A stretch of DNA of 64,000 nucleotides from Motiliproteus sp965230735 (lineage in GTDB: Bacteria > Pseudomonadota > Gammaproteobacteria > Pseudomonadales > Balneatricaceae). Shown here piece by piece: positions 55,065 through 64,000 of the stretch. The stretch spans positions 186,001-250,000 of the forward strand of contig NZ_OZ246016.1 of assembly GCF_965230735.1 (NCBI RefSeq), read 5' to 3'. The notes below the pieces were generated by a model. It worked only from the letters and a program-made list of their open reading frames with translations, was not told where the DNA came from and did not search any database. Numbering within the stretch: position 1 is the stretch's first letter; every line of letters begins with the position of its first letter. The position numbers were made by a program, and so were the translations under genes.

Positions 55065-55110
55065 TTTTCTCAAAAGAGAAAATAAAGGTTAGCTCTCGCT
55101 AACCTTTATT
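55065..55110 (-). other. Terminator-like double hairpin upstream of spacer boxA
   Basis: A perfect 13-bp stem AATAAAGGTTAGC / GCTAACCTTTATT with loop TCTC (55081-55110) is followed on the transcript by TTTTCTCTTTTGAGAAAA, which is itself a 7-bp hairpin. Shape and U-rich tail resemble an intrinsic terminator inside the rRNA operon. Confidence 0.6.
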
Positions 55111-55188
55111 CACTCAAGCTTGAGAAAGCTTTTAACTAATCCAACCATGCAATTCGTTGTGAGCACTTACCAGAACGGCAGCTTCGTT

Positions 55189-56728
<1,540 letters not shown>

Positions 56729-56886
56729 AAAAAAGTTGTCAGCCGAAGCCAACGAATTTTTGCTCAAAGTAAAACTGGAATAACTTAACTAAACGTAAGT
56801 ACGTATAGTGTCGTATGAATTCACGAGTCACTTACTTTGATAAGTCTTTGTGATATTCCGGAGAATATCTGCTGTCCTATCCCAGC

Positions 56887-56910
56887 AAGTGCCCACACGA
56901 ATTGCATGGT
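56887..56910 (-). other. 5' arm of the 16S processing stalk
   Basis: The leader sequence AAGTGCCCACACGAATTGCATGG-T is the reverse complement of the spacer at 55144-55168 (ACGAATTGCATGGT matches without error; the rest has one mismatch and one bulge). It forms the RNase III stem around 16S. Confidence 0.8.
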
Positions 56911-56914
56911 CGAT

Positions 56915-56927
56915 TTGTTAAAGAGCG
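56915..56927 (-). promoter_or_regulatory. Leader boxA antitermination site
   Basis: The minus strand reads CGCTCTTTAACAA, identical to the spacer boxA, about 35-45 nt after the P2 start site, as in E. coli rrn leaders. Confidence 0.88.
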
Positions 56928-56967
56928 TTGCTTGGCTTGCCGTCCGACTGCTCAAGCGAGGGTCGAA

Positions 56968-56995
56968 ATTATACATCTCAAAACCCGTGAGTCAA
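56968..56995 (-). promoter_or_regulatory. rRNA promoter P2
   Basis: TTGACT (complement 56990-56995), 16-nt spacer, TATAAT (complement 56968-56973). An A/T-rich stretch upstream (AACGAAAAAAGATCGC) resembles an UP element. The leader to 16S is about 230 nt. Confidence 0.88.
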
Positions 56996-57134
56996 CGCTT
57001 TTTTGCGATCTTTTTTCGTTGTGCTTTCCGAACAATTGATTCGAAAAACCGCTTGAAAAAAGGGCTTCCAGCGAGATCGAAACATCAGCTGGAAGGCCGA
57101 CTCCGCTGCCACCTCAGCGGCAACGTGGGGGCGC

Positions 57135-57162
57135 ATTCTACAGACCTAAGAACTGCCGTCAA
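57135..57162 (-). promoter_or_regulatory. rRNA promoter P1
   Basis: TTGACG (complement 57157-57162), 16-nt spacer, TAGAAT (complement 57135-57140), then the GC-rich discriminator GCGCCCCCAC typical of stringently controlled rrn P1. AT-rich sequence upstream to about 57200 fits UP/Fis control. Two small hairpins (57065-57095, 57103-57120) lie between P1 and P2. Confidence 0.85.
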
Positions 57163-57238
57163 CGACTTTTGTGAAATATTTTTTACGAAATTAAAACCGA
57201 TCACAAAGCGATCAAAACCAAGCCAAATCAACAGAACC

Positions 57239-57265
57239 AAAAAAGGCGCCTGACGGCGCCTTTTT
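57239..57265. terminator. Terminator of the lpx-rnhB unit
   Basis: AAAAAGGCGCC-TGAC-GGCGCCTTTTT, symmetrical, so active both ways. It separates the envelope operon from the rRNA promoters. Confidence 0.93.
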
Positions 57266-57322
57266 CATACAACTGATCAGCCACTTAACTCAGCCTGATC
57301 ATTCTAGCTGCTCAACGAAACA

Positions 57323-57751
57323 TTAAAGACCAAACTGTGTTCTTACAACCGGGTCCATCAGTGCCGGCAACGCTTGCTCTCGGAACTGCCGATATTCAAG
57401 CGAGGTAACCAGGTCGTCCTTTAGCGCTTCACGTAACAAGTCTTTCAGTGCCGGGCTGTATTTTGAACTGTTCACCATGAAAAAAAACTGTTCAGCATCG
57501 GCAGGCTGGACATCCAACCACTCCTGCTCGGTCAAATTATGACCACCCTTGGAATCAAGAAAATCGATAACCTGGGCACCGACGTTCTCAGCGGTCAGCT
57601 TGGCGCGCAATTCTAGAACCTGATTGAGCTGAACTCGCTCATAGGGATCCGCATTCAATAACAACACTAAGACAAAAAGAGGCACAGCGATCAGGGCAAC
57701 ATACCAACCAACCACCAAGCGTTGGTCGTGTCGATCCGGGGAAGAGGTCAT
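57323..57751 (-). CDS. Small membrane protein of unknown function
   Basis: A 142-residue protein with a short polar N-terminus and one strong membrane helix (about 13-33; VVGWYVALIAVPLFVLVLLL). An acidic, helical soluble part follows (about 35-140) that would face the periplasm. I do not recognise a family. It has a good ribosome site (AAGGAG, 8 nt) and codon use like its neighbours, so it is a real gene. It follows rnhB by 84 nt and ends before the terminator. A role in envelope function is only a guess from position. Confidence 0.8.
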   Translation of the reverse strand: MTSSPDRHDQRLVVGWYVALIAVPLFVLVLLLNADPYERVQLNQVLELRAKLTAENVGAQVIDFLDSKGGHNLTEQEWLDVQPADAEQFFFMVNSSKYSPALKDLLREALKDDLVTSLEYRQFREQALPALMDPVVRTQFGL

Positions 57752-57835
57752 CGAAAGCTCCTTAGGGGCTGGGCCCGCAGTTGAATAATCCAGCAGCCTG
57801 AGCGTACAAAATATTCAACAGCGATACCAGTCGAG

Positions 57836-58432
57836 CTAGGCCTCTTGAAGCAATCTCTTGACCGGCCCGAACGAGCGACGATGGAAGGGTGTCGGTCCCA
57901 GCCGCTCGAGTGCTTCGAGGTGCTGTGCGGTTGGGTAGCCCTTATGCTTTGCGAAGCCATAGTCTGGATAGAGTTGACCTAACGACTCCATCTCACGATC
58001 TCGGGTCACCTTTGCCAAGATAGATGCAGCACTGATCTCCGCGACCCGGCTATCACCTTTGACCACCGCTTCGCTAGGCATCGCTAAGTTAGGACAACGA
58101 TTCCCATCAATCAGGACAAACTCCGGTACCGGATCAAGTCCTTCGACCGCACGCTGCATCGCCAGCATTGTGGCATGAAGAATATTCAGCTGATCAATCT
58201 CTTCAACGTTTGCACGAGCCACGGACCAAGCCAACGCCTGCTCACGGATCTGATCAAACAACCCCGCGCGACGCTTATCGGTTAATCGCTTGGAATCTGC
58301 CAACCCTTCGATTGGGCGCGATGGATCGAGTATCACGGCAGCCGTGACTACATCCCCACAAAGCGGGCCACGACCCACCTCATCAACCCCGGCCAGCAGT
58401 ACGCCTTGATAGCTACATTCAAAATCGTTCAT
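57836..58432 (-). CDS. rnhB: Ribonuclease HII
   Basis: Removes ribonucleotides from DNA. Catalytic acids Asp17-Glu18 are in GVDEVGRGPLCG; DSKRLTDKRR and ASILAKVTRDREM are typical. Length 198. It overlaps the lpxB stop by 4 nt, a normal translational coupling. In most relatives dnaE follows; here the small membrane protein gene and the rRNA operon follow. Confidence 0.96.
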   Translation of the reverse strand: MNDFECSYQGVLLAGVDEVGRGPLCGDVVTAAVILDPSRPIEGLADSKRLTDKRRAGLFDQIREQALAWSVARANVEEIDQLNILHATMLAMQRAVEGLDPVPEFVLIDGNRCPNLAMPSEAVVKGDSRVAEISAASILAKVTRDREMESLGQLYPDYGFAKHKGYPTAQHLEALERLGPTPFHRRSFGPVKRLLQEA

Positions 58433-59571
58433 GACAAGGCCAGTTTGCCTTTCTTCTCCAGCAGCTCCAGTATCGCTTTGGCGGAACTTTCACTGGCATT
58501 CAGCCGCAGTTGCTGATGCAGTTCGTAGAAGCTATCTCGCTGATCTTGCGGGTCGTCCAATTGATTTAACAACGCTTCAGCCAGTGCCGGCGCCGTTGCC
58601 TGCTGCTGAATCAACTCGGGTACCAGCATTCGATCGGCCAGCAGGTTAGGCAATGACACATAGGGAACCTTGACCATTCGCGACAAGATCATATAACTGA
58701 GCGGAGCCACTCGGTAGGAGACCACCATTGGTGTCTTCAACAGCATGCACTCCAGTGCCGCCGTGCCCGAAGCCAGCAACACAACGTCCGCTGCCGACAT
58801 CACCTGCTGCGACTGCCCACGGATCAGATGGACTGGCAGTAAGTGCTGTTGCAGCAACTGCTCCAACTGTTGGTGACGTGAATCATTGGCCGATGGGATG
58901 ATGAATTCGAGATCCGGCTGCTGCTCCAGGCAACGCTGCGCCGCCTCCAAAAACAGCGGCGCTAAACGTTCTACCTCGCCAGCCCGGGAACCCGGCAGCA
59001 AAGCAACATAGCGCTTCTCTTGGTCCAGCCCCAACGCATCCCGTGCTGCTTCTTTGTCGGGCTCTAACGGTAATTCATCGGCCAGCGTATGTCCCACAAA
59101 GCGAGCGTCCACACCAGACTTATCATAGAACGCAGCTTCGAAAGGCAGTAAGCAAAGCATCAGATCGATCGCACGGGCAATCTTCTGGACCCGTTTTTGG
59201 CGCCAGGCCCAGACCGACGGACTGACATAGTGCACAGTCGGAATACCCGCTTCGTGCAGTTTTTGCTCGAGGGTCAAATTGAAGTCAGGAGCATCGATCC
59301 CGATAAACAGATCAGGAGGATCTTGCAGCCAACTTTCGATCAGCTGCTTGCGAATACCCAGCAACTCACGCAGTCGGCCCAAAACCTCGACCAGCCCCAT
59401 CACCGAGAGACGATCCATCGGGAACCGAGACTCAACCCCCTGCGCCTGCATCAGTGGGCCGGCGATTCCTTCGAAGGTAATGGGTTCAGGAGAAAGACGC
59501 TGTAACGCTTTGACCAGTCCGGCCCCCAGAATATCTCCAGAGGCCTCACCGGCCACGATCGCAATACGCAT
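58429..59571 (-). CDS. lpxB: Lipid-A-disaccharide synthase
   Basis: Glycosyltransferase (family 19) joining UDP-2,3-diacylglucosamine and lipid X to make the lipid A disaccharide. The N-terminal AGEASGDILGAGLVKAL, the YVSPSVWAWRQKRV motif and the C-terminal ASGTAALECMLLKTPMVVSY stretch are typical. Length 380. It lies 6 nt after lpxA. Confidence 0.97.
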   Translation of the reverse strand: MRIAIVAGEASGDILGAGLVKALQRLSPEPITFEGIAGPLMQAQGVESRFPMDRLSVMGLVEVLGRLRELLGIRKQLIESWLQDPPDLFIGIDAPDFNLTLEQKLHEAGIPTVHYVSPSVWAWRQKRVQKIARAIDLMLCLLPFEAAFYDKSGVDARFVGHTLADELPLEPDKEAARDALGLDQEKRYVALLPGSRAGEVERLAPLFLEAAQRCLEQQPDLEFIIPSANDSRHQQLEQLLQQHLLPVHLIRGQSQQVMSAADVVLLASGTAALECMLLKTPMVVSYRVAPLSYMILSRMVKVPYVSLPNLLADRMLVPELIQQQATAPALAEALLNQLDDPQDQRDSFYELHQQLRLNASESSAKAILELLEKKGKLALS

Positions 59572-59577
59572 AAGACG

Positions 59578-60348
59578 CTAACGGATGATGCCGCGAGTGG
59601 AATCGCGCAGAGATTGGGTCAACAGAGCGACCTCAGGAAATTGGCGCTGCAGATCATCCAATTCGGCGACGGCCTGTTCCAGCTTCAGCCCTTGACGGTA
59701 AATCAGTCGATACGCCTGCTTGAGCGCCCGCAAAGCGTCGGCACTGAATCCTCGTCGCTTCAGCCCTTCGGTGTTGATACCGTGAGGCTTAGCCAGGTTA
59801 CCTGATGCCATAACGTAGGCAGGAACATCTTTGGTGATCATCGATGCTGCGCCACACATTGCATGGGCGCCGATACGACAGAACTGGTGAACCCCTGTCT
59901 GACCGCCCACGATGGCAAAGTCATCAACATGAACATGACCAGCCAAGGCAACGTTGTTCGCCACGATCGTGTTATCACCGATCCGACAGTCGTGCGCCAC
60001 ATGGACGTTAACCATCAGCAGATTCCCACTGCCGATTCGGGTTATTCCCTCGTCCTGTACAGTGCCGCGATGCAGAGTGCAGCTTTCACGGATGATATTG
60101 TTATCACCAATGATCAACTCAGTCGGCTCACCGGCATACTTTTTATCCTGACAAGCTTCGCCGACCGACGCGAACTGGAAAATCTGGTTGTTGCGACCGA
60201 TACGGGTCGGACCGCTGATAACCACATGGGACGCAATACGGCAACCGGATTCAATTACCACATCCGGGCCGATCTGAGTCCAAGGGCCGACCTCAACATC
60301 ATCAGCAAGCTGAGCTTTGGGGTCGACGATCGCCTGGCTATGAATCAA
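59578..60348 (-). CDS. lpxA: UDP-N-acetylglucosamine acyltransferase
   Basis: First lipid A step: transfers a 3-hydroxyacyl chain from ACP to UDP-GlcNAc. Left-handed beta-helix hexapeptide repeats fill the first two thirds. The catalytic His119 lies in NVHVAHDCRIG. Length 256 with the usual helical C-terminus. It starts 2 nt after fabZ. Confidence 0.97.
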   Translation of the reverse strand: MIHSQAIVDPKAQLADDVEVGPWTQIGPDVVIESGCRIASHVVISGPTRIGRNNQIFQFASVGEACQDKKYAGEPTELIIGDNNIIRESCTLHRGTVQDEGITRIGSGNLLMVNVHVAHDCRIGDNTIVANNVALAGHVHVDDFAIVGGQTGVHQFCRIGAHAMCGAASMITKDVPAYVMASGNLAKPHGINTEGLKRRGFSADALRALKQAYRLIYRQGLKLEQAVAELDDLQRQFPEVALLTQSLRDSTRGIIR

Positions 60349-60350
60349 AA

Positions 60351-60788
60351 TCAGATCTTCCTGTCAGCACAGAGAATCTGGGCTGAACTGACCAGATCGC
60401 CATCTACGGTTGATTTGACATCAAACTTCCAGATACCACGCTTCTCCGACACGATCGTTGCCTCAAGACGCAATTGATCCCCCGGTACTACCGGGCGCTT
60501 GAAACGAAGCTTATCGGAACCGACGAAGTAATAGATTGACCCGTCCTGGGGCGTCTTACCCATCGTCTTAAAGCCCAAAATACCCGCAGCCTGCGCCATC
60601 GCTTCAACGATCAGCACGCCGGGCATAACCGGGTGATCGGGGAAGTGACCATTAAAAAACGGCTCGTTAATAGTCACATTTTTGTAGGCCACGATCGATT
60701 CGCCGACAGTCAGTTCAACGACCCGATCCACCAACAAGAATGGGTAACGGTGCGGAAGGTATTCACGAATTTCCTTCACATCCATCAT
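60351..60788 (-). CDS. fabZ: 3-hydroxyacyl-ACP dehydratase FabZ
   Basis: Dehydrates 3-hydroxyacyl-ACP in fatty-acid synthesis, competing with LpxA/LpxD for substrate. The hot-dog fold has LPHRYPFLLVDRV, catalytic His48 in NGHFPDHPVMPG and Glu62 in IVEAMAQ. Length 145. It sits between lpxD and lpxA, the conserved order. Confidence 0.97.
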   Translation of the reverse strand: MMDVKEIREYLPHRYPFLLVDRVVELTVGESIVAYKNVTINEPFFNGHFPDHPVMPGVLIVEAMAQAAGILGFKTMGKTPQDGSIYYFVGSDKLRFKRPVVPGDQLRLEATIVSEKRGIWKFDVKSTVDGDLVSSAQILCADRKI

Positions 60789-60800
60789 CTTACAAAAACC

Positions 60801-61820
60801 TTAACCTTTATCTTCTATTGCTTTTTCAAGCTGGCTGATTCTTGCTGCCAACTTATCTAATTGCTGGAAACGCACTACGTTTCGACGCCACTGCTGATAC
60901 GGCATGATTCCGGTTCCTGAGGAGTATACGCCCTTCTCCTTCAACGACTTGGTCACCATGGCCATACCACTAAGATGAACATCGTCGGCCACTTCGATAT
61001 GCCCCGACAAACCGGCACCGCCACCAATGGTGCAGCGACTGCCTATCTTAGTGCTTCCCGCACTGGCCGAACAGCCGGCCATGGCGGTATGTTCGCCGAT
61101 CACAACATTGTGTCCGACCATCACCTGATTATCGATTTTCACCCCGTTACCGACCACCGTATCTTCGATCGCTCCACGATCGACGGTGCTGCAGGCGCCA
61201 ATCTCAACATCGTCGCCAAGAATCACCCGACCGATCTGATGAATCTTGACCCAACGTTCCCCTTCACGAGCAAAACCAAAACCATCGGCACCGATCACGG
61301 CACTACTGTGAATCAGACAACGCTTGCCCACGACGACGTCATGGTAAAGGGTGACATTTGCCCCTAGGCGACTGTCATCGCCAACTCTAGAGCCAGCCCC
61401 CACGACCGAATTAGGGCCGACCTCAACATTGGGACCAACGATCGCCCCAGCCTCGATCACCACTCCATGGGCCAGACGCGCAGTCTCATCAACCTCTGCC
61501 GAAGGATCAACCCAAGCGCCGGCACTAACACCCGCCTTAGGCACCGGTCGCTGGTCGAACCAACCGGAAATGCGCGCATAGGCCAGATAGGGATCCTCAA
61601 CGATCAACGCGGCCACCGGACAGAGTTCCTTATGCTCAGGCTGAATCAACACCGCAGCAGCCGTGGTTTCGGCCAGAGATTTCCGGTAACGAGGATTGGA
61701 CAGGAAGGTCAAATCAGCCTCACCCGCCTTATCTAATGCGGCTACCCCATGGATCGGCTGCTCGGGATCGCCAATCAGTTCAGCACCTAAAGCTTCTGCT
61801 ATCGCTCCAAGATTGTACAA
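60801..61820 (-). CDS. lpxD: UDP-3-O-acylglucosamine N-acyltransferase
   Basis: Adds the N-linked hydroxyacyl chain in lipid A synthesis. The N-terminal uridine-binding domain (about 1-100) is followed by hexapeptide repeats (about 105-290; e.g. VGPNSVVGAGSRVGDDSRLG) and a C-terminal helix. VMVGHNVVIGEHTAMAG includes the catalytic His region. Length 339. Confidence 0.97.
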   Translation of the reverse strand: MYNLGAIAEALGAELIGDPEQPIHGVAALDKAGEADLTFLSNPRYRKSLAETTAAAVLIQPEHKELCPVAALIVEDPYLAYARISGWFDQRPVPKAGVSAGAWVDPSAEVDETARLAHGVVIEAGAIVGPNVEVGPNSVVGAGSRVGDDSRLGANVTLYHDVVVGKRCLIHSSAVIGADGFGFAREGERWVKIHQIGRVILGDDVEIGACSTVDRGAIEDTVVGNGVKIDNQVMVGHNVVIGEHTAMAGCSASAGSTKIGSRCTIGGGAGLSGHIEVADDVHLSGMAMVTKSLKEKGVYSSGTGIMPYQQWRRNVVRFQQLDKLAARISQLEKAIEDKG

Positions 61821-61833
61821 GACACCCCTCCCG

Positions 61834-62331
61834 TTACAGCTTATTGAGTTCTTCAGCCACTACCGGGGTCAGATCCAGCTTGGGATCTACGTATACCGCA
61901 CCCTTTCGATTAAGGATAATATCGATTTCCTGGGTTTGAACGAGCTCTTTCAAGATGGTTTCAATCTGCGGACGCATCTCGGTCAAAAACGCCTGCTCCC
62001 GACCCAAACGCTGCTGCTTAAGTTGATTACCAAGCGTCTGAAACTCCTGAAATTTTTTCTGGATCTGAGCTAGCAGCTGGCGACGATCTGCATCACTGAG
62101 AAAACTACTCTCTTTTTTCAGCTTGGCTTTAAGGGCGTTGCCTTCTTCGGAAAGCTGACGAAGCTGATCTTCCTCAGCGGAAAACTCCTGCTTCATTTTT
62201 TCACGTAAGACCCCAGCCTGCTTGGTCGCACTGATCGCCGCCTCCATATCCAACACAGCGATCTTGGTCTCCGCCAATGCAAATCCTGGCATCAGCAGCA
62301 CTGCCAGCAGTACCGTTTTCAACGCTTTCAT
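61834..62331 (-). CDS. skp: Periplasmic chaperone Skp (OmpH)
   Basis: A trimeric periplasmic chaperone for outer-membrane proteins. Signal peptide residues 1-20 (cleavage after FALA), then a short beta part (TKIAVLDMEAAI) and long charged helices (about 45-130) forming the tentacles. Length 165 fits. It lies between bamA (20 nt) and lpxD (13 nt). Confidence 0.93.
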   Translation of the reverse strand: MKALKTVLLAVLLMPGFALAETKIAVLDMEAAISATKQAGVLREKMKQEFSAEEDQLRQLSEEGNALKAKLKKESSFLSDADRRQLLAQIQKKFQEFQTLGNQLKQQRLGREQAFLTEMRPQIETILKELVQTQEIDIILNRKGAVYVDPKLDLTPVVAEELNKL

Positions 62332-62351
62332 AATCTGTCCTTATTTTGAAT

Positions 62352-64000
62352 TTAGAAGGTTTTACCCAGTGAAAACTGGAAGAACTCGTCTTCGTCGTGC
62401 TCCTGCTCTTTAACCGGAACACCCAAGGAGAACGACATCGGACCGATAAAAGTCAACCAGGACAAGCCCACACCGACCGAAGAGCTTAAGTTGCTGAAGC
62501 TCATATCCAGATCACAGGCCGGATTATCGGTCAAACAGTTGCGATCAAACACACCGCCCACATCCCAGAACAGTAGAGATCGTAAGTTGCCCTGCTCCTT
62601 GATAAACGGCAGCGGGAAAATCAGTTCAGCTGAACCGGTGATCAGTACATTACCGCCAAGAGGATCAAGGGTTCCCGATGTAACTCTCGCATCCCGTGGT
62701 CCAAGCGTATTGTTCTTAAAGCCACGTACTGAATCGAAACCACCCGCTCGGAAGGTCTTGAAGAAGGGAAGTTTGGAGGTGTCGCCAAAGGCATCCCCGT
62801 AACCAAGGTTAGTCTTGGCGCTTGCAACCCAACGTTGATCATCACTCAACGGATAATAGATCTGGCCGCTATATCGCAGCTTAAAGTAGCTAAGATCACT
62901 ACCCGGCCCGGCCACCTCCAATGAAGCGCGCTGATTGTAGCCCTTGGTAGGAAGCAGGCCTCTGTTTAGGTGGTTGCTGGACCAGGAGCCGACCAGCGGC
63001 AGCTGGGTAAAGGAATCACCCTCGTCCTGAACGAAGAGGTTCAACTCCTTGGGAACGTCGCTACCCAGTTTAACCTTTAATTGCTCAGCACCGATCGATA
63101 GCCCGATACGCTGGTGCTCATCGATCGGATAGCCAAAGCTCATCGCCCCGCCGAAGGAGTCCAAGTTGTAATCGGAAAGATCATCGTCGTCCAAGTCCTC
63201 TTCACGATAAAAAGCACTGAAACCACGACTGACACCGTCCACCGTGTAATAGGGATTTTCATAACTGAAACTGAGTTCACGGGTGTTATCCGAGCGCGTT
63301 ACGTTGAACGAGACGAAATTGCCGCTACCCAGGAAGTTTTTCTGCGTCACACTGGCACCCAGGATCAGACCCGAGCTCTGGGACACCCCGATACTGGCGG
63401 CCAGACTACCCGACAACTGCTCCACAACACTGTATTCCAGATCAATCTGATCTGGCACCCCAGGGACGGTCGAAGTCTCGACATTAACCTCACTAAAAAA
63501 GCCCAGCCGCTCCAGACGGTCCTTAGAACCTTCCATCAAACTGGTTGATGCCCAACCCGCTTCCATCTGCCGCATTTCACGTCGCAGCACCTCATCGGCG
63601 GTTGAGGTATTGCCGACAAAGTTGATACGACGCACATACATCCGGTTACCCGGTTCGACATAGAAACGCACCGCGACGGTTTTATTCTCTTCGTCAATCG
63701 TCGGAACCGGCCTTACATTGGCCAGCAAGAAACCGTCATCACCCAAGCGTCGAGTAATCTGATCGGCCGAACGCACCATCAGTTCACGAGAAAAAGTATC
63801 CCCCGGGGTGATCGTTACCTGGGCAAGCAGCTCTTCTTCCGCCACTTCCAGCTTGCCGGCTAGATCGTAGTCACCAAAAAGATAAAGATCCCCCTCGGTG
63901 ATATTAACGGTTACGAATACATGTTTGCGGTCCGGGGTTAACGAAACCTGAGTAGAATCAATCTTAAAGTTGATGTAGCCCTTATCCAGATAGAAAGAAC
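62352..64000 (-). CDS. bamA: Outer-membrane assembly factor BamA, C-terminal part
   Basis: The core of the outer-membrane beta-barrel assembly machine. The frame is open to the right edge of the window, so the 5' end is missing; about 548 residues of an expected 750-800 are present. They cover the end of POTRA3 (YLDKGYINFKIDSTQVSLTP), POTRA4-5 (NFVGNTSTADEVLRREMRQM) and the barrel (AGGFDSVRGFKNNTLGPRDA), ending EFFQFSLGKTF with the aromatic C-terminus needed for assembly. Confidence 0.97.
   Translation of the reverse strand, partial: SFYLDKGYINFKIDSTQVSLTPDRKHVFVTVNITEGDLYLFGDYDLAGKLEVAEEELLAQVTITPGDTFSRELMVRSADQITRRLGDDGFLLANVRPVPTIDEENKTVAVRFYVEPGNRMYVRRINFVGNTSTADEVLRREMRQMEAGWASTSLMEGSKDRLERLGFFSEVNVETSTVPGVPDQIDLEYSVVEQLSGSLAASIGVSQSSGLILGASVTQKNFLGSGNFVSFNVTRSDNTRELSFSYENPYYTVDGVSRGFSAFYREEDLDDDDLSDYNLDSFGGAMSFGYPIDEHQRIGLSIGAEQLKVKLGSDVPKELNLFVQDEGDSFTQLPLVGSWSSNHLNRGLLPTKGYNQRASLEVAGPGSDLSYFKLRYSGQIYYPLSDDQRWVASAKTNLGYGDAFGDTSKLPFFKTFRAGGFDSVRGFKNNTLGPRDARVTSGTLDPLGGNVLITGSAELIFPLPFIKEQGNLRSLLFWDVGGVFDRNCLTDNPACDLDMSFSNLSSSVGVGLSWLTFIGPMSFSLGVPVKEQEHDEDEFFQFSLGKTF

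Larger units (their letters stand above)
54923..55188 (-). other. 16S-23S internal spacer without tRNA genes
   Basis: A 266-nt spacer. No tRNA-Ile or tRNA-Ala cloverleaf is present on either strand. In transcript order it holds the 16S stalk 3' arm (55144-55168), a palindrome CTCAAGCTTGAG (55113-55124), a strong hairpin (55081-55110), a second small hairpin, boxA (55051-55063) and the 23S stalk 5' arm (54922-55002). Confidence 0.9.

Noticed and set aside
56837..57253. A 138-codon rightward frame across the rRNA leader and promoters
   Set aside because: It overlaps boxA, P1 and P2 on the other strand and has no family resemblance.

Overview
The window is a contiguous piece of a gammaproteobacterial chromosome. 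Gene content and order (flg/che layout, csrA beside tRNA-Ser/Arg, lysC and alaS, recA-pncC-mutS-rpoS-nlpD-pcm-surE-truD-ftsB-eno-pyrG-tilS-accA-dnaE, and the bamA-skp-lpxD-fabZ-lpxA-lpxB-rnhB block) point to the Oceanospirillales/Pseudomonadales side of the class: a motile bacterium with polar-type flagellar gene control (sigma-54 and sigma-28 promoters). A species cannot be named from sequence alone. Coding is dense and most genes lie on the minus strand.

Region 1 (1-17608) is flagella and chemotaxis. The end of fliD with fliS and a fliT-like gene runs rightward. flgL, K, J, I, H, G, F and flgE, D, C, B run leftward, followed by cheR and cheV, also leftward. flgA and flgM-flgN run rightward. 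Three -24/-12 sigma-54 sites (before flgB, flgF and flgJ), an intrinsic terminator after flgE, and sigma-28 sites before flgM and possibly cheV divide the genes into flgBCDE, flgFGHI, flgJKL, cheVR and flgMN units.

Region 2 (17664-22634) begins with tRNA-Arg(CCT). It holds four genes of regulatory or poorly defined role: an HDOD-GAF protein, a single-domain PilZ protein, a TPR protein whose receiver domain lacks the phospho-acceptor Asp, and a histone-deacetylase-family hydrolase.

Region 3 (22673-36433) holds thiI, a csrA/tRNA-Ser/tRNA-Arg/tRNA-Arg cluster, lysC, alaS, recX, avtA, pssA, recA (with two tandem LexA boxes), pncC and mutS.

Region 4 (36503-51407) is a leftward housekeeping run from dnaE through accA, tilS, pyrG, eno, ftsB, truD, surE, pcm, a DUF368 lipid-carrier translocase and nlpD to rpoS. 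ispD and ispF, which commonly lie between ftsB and truD, are absent.

Region 5 (51573-57265) is a complete leftward rRNA operon (16S-23S-5S) placed between rnhB and dnaE. It has tandem P1/P2 promoters, boxA sites, RNase III processing stalks, a spacer without tRNA genes and a terminator. Just past the terminator lies a 5S 3'-end remnant split by a hairpin-rich 73-nt insert.

Region 6 (57323-64000) is the envelope operon bamA(partial)-skp-lpxD-fabZ-lpxA-lpxB-rnhB plus a small unknown membrane protein. It is closed by a terminator just upstream of the rRNA promoters.

No CRISPR array, insertion sequence, prophage or recognisable new defence system is visible. The most unusual items are the split 5S remnant, the pseudo-receiver TPR protein, the structured csrA leader, the tRNA-less rRNA spacer with a terminator-like hairpin, and the unknown membrane protein at the lpx/rRNA junction.
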